From the NCBI GenBank assembly GCA_047921175.1, contig JBLRWQ010000004.1:6562-70561 (forward strand): DNA of 64,000 nt, in the 5' to 3' direction. Made by a program: the position numbers and the translations under genes. The stretch comes from T1Sed10-7 sp047921175. Lineage in GTDB: Bacteria > Actinomycetota > Nitriliruptoria > Nitriliruptorales > Nitriliruptoraceae. The notes under the pieces were generated by a model. That model did not search any database, was not told the DNA's origin, and was given only the letters and a program-made list of their open reading frames with translations. Shown here one piece after another: positions 59,008-64,000 of the stretch (its first letter is position 1; the number at the start of each line of letters is the position of its first letter).

Positions 59008-59079
59008 CCGAGGGTCACCCCGTACGCTGGCGGGCGGTCCGTCGGCCGCGGTCGGGCGACCGTCCGACGGTCCGCATGG

Positions 59080-60300
59080 ATGGACCACCCCGGAGCGAGT
59101 CTGGTGCCGACCCGCAAGCTGCCCCGGCCGACGCGCCGCCTGGCCCTGCTCGGCGCGCTCGTCCTGCTGGTGCTGACCGCGGGCACCAGCACGATCGTGT
59201 GGCTGCAGCCGGAGCCGATCGACGGGTTCTACCGGCCACCTGCCGACCTCGCGGACGCGGCGCCCGGGGAGCTGCTCCGGATCGAGCCCTTCACCCGCGG
59301 TGTGCCCGACGGGGTGCGCGGCTGGCGGATGCTGTACCGCTCGCAGGGACACGATGGCCAGCCCGTGGCGGTCAGTGGCCTGGTGCTGGAGCCGATGGAG
59401 GACACCGGTCCGCGTCCGATGGTGGCGATCGCCCACGGCTCGACCGGGGTCGCGGAGGACTGTGCCCCCACGCTGTCCGCGCGACCGCTCGCCTCGCTGC
59501 CGGCCGTGGAGGAGGCGTTGGAAGCCGGGTTCGTCGTGGCCGCCAGCGACCTCCCGGGGCTCGGGACGCCCGGCCCGCACCCCTACCTGCTCGGTGACGC
59601 CTCGGCGTTCGCGGTGCTCGACGCCGTCCGCGCGGCACAGGACCTGGCGACCGTGGACCGGGACCGCCTCGCGATCTGGGGCTTCTCCCAGGGGGGACAC
59701 GCCGCGCTGTTCGCCGGGGAGTACGCCCCGAGCTACGCCCCGGAGCTCCCGCTCGATGGGATCGTGGCCTTCGCGCCCGCCACCGACCTGGCCGCGATCA
59801 TCGAGCATGGCCAGGGCGGGCTCCTCGGCACGCTGCTGGTGGTCAACGCGGTGGTCGCCTGGGCGGAGGCCTACGACGAGCTGGAGCTCGACGACGTCCT
59901 CGAGGAGGACTCGATCCCGACGGCGCTCGACCTCGCCGGGCGCTGCCTGGACGGGCTGTCGCTGCCGGCCTCGACGATCCGGTCGATCCAGCTGCGGTCC
60001 GCGCTCGCCTCGTTGGACGACCCCGGCGCGCAGGCCTGGGCACCCGTGCTGGACGCGAACAGCCCGTCGGGACCGCTCCCCGCTCCCCTGCTCGTGCTGC
60101 AGGGCGCAGCGGACCCGTTCGTCCCGCCCGAGATCACCGAGGCCTACGTCGCGGCGCGCTGCGCCGACGGGGAGGACGTGGAGCTCCGGGTCGTCACCGG
60201 CGCCGAGCACTTCACGCTGAGCTGGCGCACGGCGGATGACGCGGTCGCCTGGACCCAGGACCGCTTCGTGGGCGAGCCGACCAGCTCCAGCTGCCCCTAG
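59080..60300 (+). CDS. Secreted alpha/beta hydrolase (secretory-lipase-like)
   Basis: 406 aa. An N-terminal membrane/signal segment (LALLGALVLLVLTAGTSTIV) precedes a hydrolase of the secretory lipase type: VAIAHGSTGVAEDCAPTLS with the oxyanion region, nucleophile Ser in IWGFSQGGHAALFAGEY, an acidic residue in LLVLQGAADPFVPPE and catalytic His in VVTGAEHFTLSWRTA. Likely an esterase or lipase acting outside the cell. The start is uncertain: ATG at 59080, or GTG at 59104, which has GGAGCGAG upstream. Confidence 0.88.
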   Translation: MDHPGASLVPTRKLPRPTRRLALLGALVLLVLTAGTSTIVWLQPEPIDGFYRPPADLADAAPGELLRIEPFTRGVPDGVRGWRMLYRSQGHDGQPVAVSGLVLEPMEDTGPRPMVAIAHGSTGVAEDCAPTLSARPLASLPAVEEALEAGFVVAASDLPGLGTPGPHPYLLGDASAFAVLDAVRAAQDLATVDRDRLAIWGFSQGGHAALFAGEYAPSYAPELPLDGIVAFAPATDLAAIIEHGQGGLLGTLLVVNAVVAWAEAYDELELDDVLEEDSIPTALDLAGRCLDGLSLPASTIRSIQLRSALASLDDPGAQAWAPVLDANSPSGPLPAPLLVLQGAADPFVPPEITEAYVAARCADGEDVELRVVTGAEHFTLSWRTADDAVAWTQDRFVGEPTSSSCP

Positions 60301-60343
60301 CGCCGGGAGCCACACGCCCGGGCCACCCGGTGCCGCGCGGCTG

Positions 60344-60694
60344 CTAGGCCAGGAACACGGTCCCGTCGCGTTCGACCAGGGTGCCCCGCCCGAGCGGCAG
60401 GATCCGCGTCAACAGCTTGAAGCCGAGACCGAGGCCGGGGATCCTCGCGAAGATGCCCTGGGGGCCCCGGGTCATCCGGCCACTGGCGACGTCGTAGCTG
60501 GCACCGTGCCACGGGCACACCAGGCAGCCCTCGTCGTCGATCGACCCGTCGGCGAGATCGGCGCCGAGGTGGCGGCATCGGCGCGTGACGGCGAACAGCT
60601 CACCCGACGCGTTGCCCACGGCGTACCGGTCAGCACCCCGGACGACGCCGGGCACCAGCTCAACAGCGGAAGCGACCTCGACCTGCCGTGCCAT
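60344..60694 (-). CDS. Rieske-type ferredoxin
   Basis: 116 aa. The two cluster-binding motifs are CRHLGADLADG (Cys-X-His) and CPWHGASYDVASG (Cys-X2-His), separated by 17 residues, giving a [2Fe-2S] Rieske centre. No membrane anchor, so it is a soluble electron carrier or oxygenase ferredoxin; no partner oxygenase or reductase is adjacent. Preceded by GAGAGGA. Divergent neighbours are unrelated in function. Confidence 0.93.
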   Translation of the reverse strand: MARQVEVASAVELVPGVVRGADRYAVGNASGELFAVTRRCRHLGADLADGSIDDEGCLVCPWHGASYDVASGRMTRGPQGIFARIPGLGLGFKLLTRILPLGRGTLVERDGTVFLA

Positions 60695-60746
60695 GGTGTG
60701 TCCTCTCGATCCTCGCTCCCCATGGTACTCCGTGGCCGCGCGGGCA

Positions 60747-61493
60747 TCACGACGCCGTCGACCGCGCTCGCGTGCGCGGGCCGGGCACCACGGGCGGCGG
60801 CACCCGGGCGGTGATGGTGATCGGCCGCCCGTGATCGCGCTGCCCGGTCACGTCGGGCAGGGTCACCACCGTGCCCGCGCCGGCCAGCGCGTCCGCCACC
60901 CAGGCGCAGACGGCGGCGTCCAGGACGTCGTCCGGCCCGGCGTCGGTGTCTCCGGGGAACCGGTCCGGGAGCACGACCCCGTGGCGTTCCAGGACGGCGC
61001 GCCGGGTCGTCACCCCGGCCCAGGAGCGCTTGCGTGGCAGCACGTCCCCCACCAGGAGCGCGAAGGCCACCTCGGGATGGACCTCGTGCAGCTCGGGGTG
61101 CCGTGCCACGAGGGCGTCCACCTCGAGGATGCGGGGCACCAGCCGCCAGGTCTGCATGCTGATGCCGGCTCCGCAGCAGGCCACGGCGGCGGCGCTGGCC
61201 TCGGCGTGGGTGGTCAACGACCCCTCCCGGACACGATCCACCACGCTGCGCGGTGGCGCGGAGAACACGCTGCTCGCCCGTCCCGGCAGCAGGCGACGAG
61301 CGGCGGCATCCGCCTCGCGCGTCCCGTCCACGAGCCCGATCGGCATGTCGACCCCGACGGCGGCGAAGCCCTCGTCCTCGATCGCCTCCCCCAGCGTCTC
61401 GACCACCTCCACCTCGGTCACCGCACCGTCGACCAGCGTGACGCAGACCCACCCGCTCGGGCAGCCGTCGACCCCGAGCACCCGGCGGCTCAC
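60747..61493 (-). CDS. DUF429 protein
   Basis: 248 aa. N-terminus RVLGVDGCPSGWVCVTL is the DUF429 signature (RNase-H-like fold); AAVGVDMPIGLVDGTREADA, FSAPPRSVV and HPEVAFALL follow in family order, with acidic residues placed as in RNase-H nucleases. Function unknown. GTG at 61493 overlaps the TetR stop (GTGA at 61490-61493), so it is co-translated with the regulator. Confidence 0.9.
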   Translation of the reverse strand: MSRRVLGVDGCPSGWVCVTLVDGAVTEVEVVETLGEAIEDEGFAAVGVDMPIGLVDGTREADAAARRLLPGRASSVFSAPPRSVVDRVREGSLTTHAEASAAAVACCGAGISMQTWRLVPRILEVDALVARHPELHEVHPEVAFALLVGDVLPRKRSWAGVTTRRAVLERHGVVLPDRFPGDTDAGPDDVLDAAVCAWVADALAGAGTVVTLPDVTGQRDHGRPITITARVPPPVVPGPRTRARSTAS

Positions 61494-62272
61494 GCCCCGG
61501 CCTCCGTGGGCACCAGCCCGAGATCGCGGGCGGTGCGCTGCACGTCCGCCCGCAGCAGCGGCTCACACCCGTCGGGGAACAGCCAGCGGTGGTGCCCGAA
61601 GACCTCGAGGCTGACCTGACCGTGGAGCCGGCCCCAGGCCAGCAGAAGCAGCGGCCCGACCGCGCGGTCGACGCCAGCGGGCAGCAGGGCGTCCATCGCG
61701 CCGGGTGGGCCGGACAGCACCGGGTCGGTCAGTTCCGCATCGACGCGCAGCATCCCGGCGACGGCGGCCTCGACGATGGGCCGGGCGAGCGCGGCCCCGA
61801 CGCGACCCATCGCCTCCACGGTCGGGCCCTCCGCCGGCGCCTCGTAGCCAGGGATCGGGTCACCGAACAGCAGGCCGAACTCGTTCGGATGCGCCACGGA
61901 CCAGCCCCGGTAGGCCAGACCGACCGCGAGCAGCCGATCCCGGGGACCGCGATCCGGTCCCGCTACGAGCTCGACGATCGGGTCCGGCCGGTCGCGCGGC
62001 GGCAGGGCGGCCGGATCGGTGCCGAGCGCCACCTCGAGGTGGTCCGCGAGGTCGTGGTAGCCGTCCGCGATCAACGCGGTCAGCAGCCCGTCCCGGGAGT
62101 CGACGTAGCGGTACAGGCCAGCCGGGCTCATCCCCAGGCGTCGGGCGACGGACCGCAGCTTCAACCCCGATGGCCCCTCGTCCTCGACCTCCGCCAGGGC
62201 CGCAGCCTTGAGCTCCCGCCAGGTCCGCTGGCGCGCCTGCGCGCGACGCGTCGGTGCACCGTCGGTGGACAT
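61490..62272 (-). CDS. TetR-family transcriptional regulator
   Basis: 260 aa. HTH at residues about 38-60 (SVARRLGMSPAGLYRYVDSR), followed by a C-terminal TetR_C-type ligand/dimer domain (PNEFGLLFGDPIPGYEAPAE). ATG at 62272 follows AGGAGG; an open frame continues upstream without homology. It faces a divergent NAD(P)-binding oxidoreductase gene across a gap with palindromic GCGAAC-type sites, the usual layout for a repressor controlling itself and its neighbour. Confidence 0.93.
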   Translation of the reverse strand: MSTDGAPTRRAQARQRTWRELKAAALAEVEDEGPSGLKLRSVARRLGMSPAGLYRYVDSRDGLLTALIADGYHDLADHLEVALGTDPAALPPRDRPDPIVELVAGPDRGPRDRLLAVGLAYRGWSVAHPNEFGLLFGDPIPGYEAPAEGPTVEAMGRVGAALARPIVEAAVAGMLRVDAELTDPVLSGPPGAMDALLPAGVDRAVGPLLLLAWGRLHGQVSLEVFGHHRWLFPDGCEPLLRADVQRTARDLGLVPTEAGA

Positions 62273-62370
62273 CCGTGCCTCCTGGCTCCTGCGGCAGGCG
62301 CGGCGTTCGTCGCCGTGCCGGGGCATCGCGCCCGGCGCCGTCCGCTCTGCGCACATCATAGCCCTCTTCT

Positions 62371-62432
62371 GCGAACGCTGCTTGCGTTGTGAACGGTGTT
62401 CGCGCAAACTGACATCAGCGAACAACGTTCGC
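62371..62432. promoter_or_regulatory. Probable TetR operator region
   Basis: Two near-identical palindromes: GTGAAC-GGT-GTTCGC at 62389-62403 and GCGAAC-AAC-GTTCGC at 62418-62432 (the second perfect), plus a half-site GCGAAC at 62371-62376. Spacing between centres is 29 bp. TTGCGT (62382-62387) and CAAACT (62405-62410) with a 17-bp spacer could be the oxidoreductase promoter, in which case the first palindrome sits between -35 and -10. Three-base centres distinguish these from the four-base LexA box. Confidence 0.72.
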
Positions 62433-62478
62433 ACTCATCCTCCCGGCAGCGACGCCGGACCTCATCAGGAGAACCACG

Positions 62479-63423
62479 ATGCGCATCACCGTCCTCGGCG
62501 CCACCGGCGGTGCCGGCCAGGCCATCACCACCGAGCTCGCCGCCCGCGGCCACGACGTCGTCGCCGCGAGCCGGTCCGCCGCCGACCGCGACTGGGCCGA
62601 CGGCGTCACCGCCCGGGCCACCGACCTCACCGACGCCGTCGCCACCGCGGCCGCCTGCCGCGACGCCGAGGTGGTCGTCATGGCCGCGCAGGTCCCCTAC
62701 GCGCGGTGGGCGACGGAGCTGCCCGGGCTCGTGGACCGGGCCGCGGATGCGGCCGCTGCGGTCGGTGCCCGCTTCGTGATGGTCGACAACCTGTACGCCT
62801 ACGGCTCGCCGGCCACGCCGATCAGCGAGGCCACACCGGAGTCGGCCGAGACCCGCAAGGGCCGGCTGCGGGCCGAGATCGGTCAGCGTCTGCTGGCCCG
62901 TCACGCGGCCGGCGAGCTACGGGTGACGCTCGGACGGTTCGCGGACTACTACGGCCCGGTCGACGGCAACTCGCTGCTCAACCAGCTGCTGCTCGCCCCC
63001 GCCGTCCACGGGAAGACCCCCAGGACCTTCATCGCCGACGACCAACCCCACACCTTCCACGCGCTGAGGGACGTCGGTCGCGCTTTCGCCACGCTCGTGG
63101 AGGACGAGCGTGCCGACGGCCGGATCTGGATCCTGCCCGCCGCCACGGCCATCACCCAGGCCGAGGCCGTCGGCCTCGCCGCGGCAGCGCTCGGCCGGCC
63201 CCTGCGCCACCAGCGCGTCACCCCGCGGATGCTGTGGCTGCTCGGACTCGTCAACCGCCAGCTCCGAGAGGCCCGCGAGGTCGTGCCCCAGTTCGACCGT
63301 CCGTACCGGATCGACGCGAGCGCGTTCGAAGCCACCTTCGGGCCCTTCGAGACCACGCCGCACGACGTCGCGATCTCCGAGACCCTCGCCTGGCTGCAGC
63401 AGGAGCAGCCCGCGACCGTGTGA
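62479..63423 (+). CDS. NAD(P)-binding epimerase/NmrA-like oxidoreductase
   Basis: 314 aa. Rossmann loop RITVLGATGGAGQAITTELA at the N-terminus, VVVMAAQVPYARW, then VMVDNLYAYGSPATPI with a Tyr (the Tyr-X3-Lys of classic SDRs is absent), and RVTLGRFADYYGPV. Atypical extended SDR; substrate unknown. The ATG at 62479 follows CAGGAGAA. Divergent TetR and the operator imply induction by a small molecule related to the substrate. Its stop is three bases from the convergent ABC gene stop. Confidence 0.87.
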   Translation: MRITVLGATGGAGQAITTELAARGHDVVAASRSAADRDWADGVTARATDLTDAVATAAACRDAEVVVMAAQVPYARWATELPGLVDRAADAAAAVGARFVMVDNLYAYGSPATPISEATPESAETRKGRLRAEIGQRLLARHAAGELRVTLGRFADYYGPVDGNSLLNQLLLAPAVHGKTPRTFIADDQPHTFHALRDVGRAFATLVEDERADGRIWILPAATAITQAEAVGLAAAALGRPLRHQRVTPRMLWLLGLVNRQLREAREVVPQFDRPYRIDASAFEATFGPFETTPHDVAISETLAWLQQEQPATV

Positions 63424-63426
63424 CGC

Positions 63427-64000
63427 TCAGCCGTCGGCCCCGGTCGCCTCGACCTCGTCGCGGCGGCTCGGGGTCCCGTCCGGCTCGACCGCCTCGCCGA
63501 CCTCCCCGTGCAGGATGCAGGCGGCGAGGTGGTCCTCGCCCCCGGCCGGCTGCAGCGCGGGGTCGATGCGGTCGCAGGCGTCGATCACCTCGGGGCAGCG
63601 CGTCCGGAAGCGGCAGCCGCTCGGTGGGTCGATCGGCGAGGGCACGTCGCCGGTGAGGCGGATCCGCTCCCGCTCACGTTCGCGCACCGGGTCCGGGACC
63701 GGGATCGCGGACAACAGGGCACGCGTGTAGGGGTGCTGCGCGTCGCGGTACAGCTCGAGGCGTTCGGCCTCCTCCACGACCCGACCGAGGTACATCACCG
63801 CGATGCGGTCACAGACGTGCTGGACGGCCGCCAGGTCGTGGGCGATGAACAGGTACGCGAGCCCGAGGTCCTGCTGGAGCTCGTTGAGCAGGTTCATCAC
63901 CTGGGCCTGGATGGACACGTCCAACGCGGCGATGGGCTCGTCGCAGACGATGAAGTCCGGCTCACAGGCGATCGCGCGGGCGATGCCGATGCGCTGCCGC
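63427..64000 (-). CDS. Oligopeptide/dipeptide ABC transporter ATPase, C-terminal part
   Basis: The gene runs in from beyond the right edge; about 190 C-terminal residues are present. Visible are the end of the signature region (QRIGIARAIACEPDF), Walker B (IVCDEPIAALDVSIQAQ), the switch His (LFIAHDLAAVQHVCD) and the OppD/F C-terminal domain with HPYTRALLSAIPVPDP and the GCRFRTRCPEVIDAC cysteines of an oligo_HPY-type domain. The DEP-ALDVS form and the two-Cys ending favour OppF/DppF. Other transporter subunits must lie outside the window. Confidence 0.93.
   Translation of the reverse strand, partial: RQRIGIARAIACEPDFIVCDEPIAALDVSIQAQVMNLLNELQQDLGLAYLFIAHDLAAVQHVCDRIAVMYLGRVVEEAERLELYRDAQHPYTRALLSAIPVPDPVRERERERIRLTGDVPSPIDPPSGCRFRTRCPEVIDACDRIDPALQPAGGEDHLAACILHGEVGEAVEPDGTPSRRDEVEATGADG

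Noticed and set aside
62389..62432. SOS boxes in front of the oxidoreductase gene
   Set aside because: The half-sites resemble CGAAC/GTTCG but are spaced by three bases rather than four, and a TetR gene adjoins. A TetR operator is the better reading.
1..64000. CRISPR arrays, insertion sequences, prophage, rRNA
   Set aside because: No evenly spaced direct repeats, transposase or integrase motifs, phage genes or rRNA sequences were found. The single tRNA shows no repeated 3' end that would indicate an att site.

Overview
The window is very G+C-rich, densely coded and has no mobile elements. Frequent GTG starts, four-base start/stop overlaps, TAnnnT -10 boxes next to leaderless starts, a CGAAC-N4-GTTCG SOS box in front of ruvC, a MarP-type protease and the yebC-ruvC-ruvA-ruvB order all point to an actinobacterium. 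A complete N-acetylglutaminylglutamine amide (NAGGN) osmolyte gene set suggests a salt-exposed lineage. A deep-branching group such as Nitriliruptoria is my guess, and I cannot verify it here.

Layout. 1-2.3 kb: Holliday-junction operon ruvCAB and yebC. 2.3-11.1 kb: adenosine deaminase; the NAGGN peptidase, synthetase and amidotransferase, with IMPACT-family and rhomboid genes between peptidase and synthetase; a PhzF-like isomerase. 11.1-17.6 kb: acetamidase, SURF1, a three-gene FAD/Fe-S dehydrogenase set (GlpA-like, GlpB-like, DUF1667) and glutamate dehydrogenase. 17.6-22.2 kb: lipid-modification cluster (flavin oxidase, DUF1365, two cyclopropane-synthase-like methyltransferases). 22.2-27.8 kb: NarL-type regulator facing a histidine kinase that is coupled to a solute-binding lipoprotein, then a membrane-anchored sulfite-oxidase-like protein. 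27.9-41.8 kb: small membrane protein, GNAT, YczE-like protein, M23 peptidase, AtuA-like protein, SWIM/SNF2 pair, MarP-like protease, DrrAB-like ABC exporter, hemolysin-III protein. 42-47.1 kb: SLC13 carrier, cNMP-domain histidine kinase, lone receiver and MFS carrier in one overlapping operon. 47.1-50.6 kb: DUF456, a CAT-anticodon tRNA, EamA transporter, DUF6325-like protein, metallo-hydrolase, lipoprotein. 50.6-57.7 kb: a mug-type DNA glycosylase lacking a start codon, directly behind the stop of a luciferase-like monooxygenase; a Co/Ni ECF transporter; flotillin and NfeD. 57.7-64 kb: PQQ-type sugar dehydrogenase, secreted lipase-like hydrolase, Rieske protein, DUF429, a TetR regulator divergent from an NAD(P)-binding oxidoreductase across a palindromic operator, and the end of an oligopeptide ABC ATPase gene.

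Most worth checking: the monooxygenase-TGA-glycosylase arrangement; the solute-binding protein/histidine kinase pair whose kinase gene runs 165 bp into the antisense of its regulator; the cNMP-kinase/receiver/transporter operon; the doubled methyltransferase lipid cluster. No CRISPR array, prophage, insertion sequence or rRNA was seen. All assignments come from reading motifs; no database search was possible.
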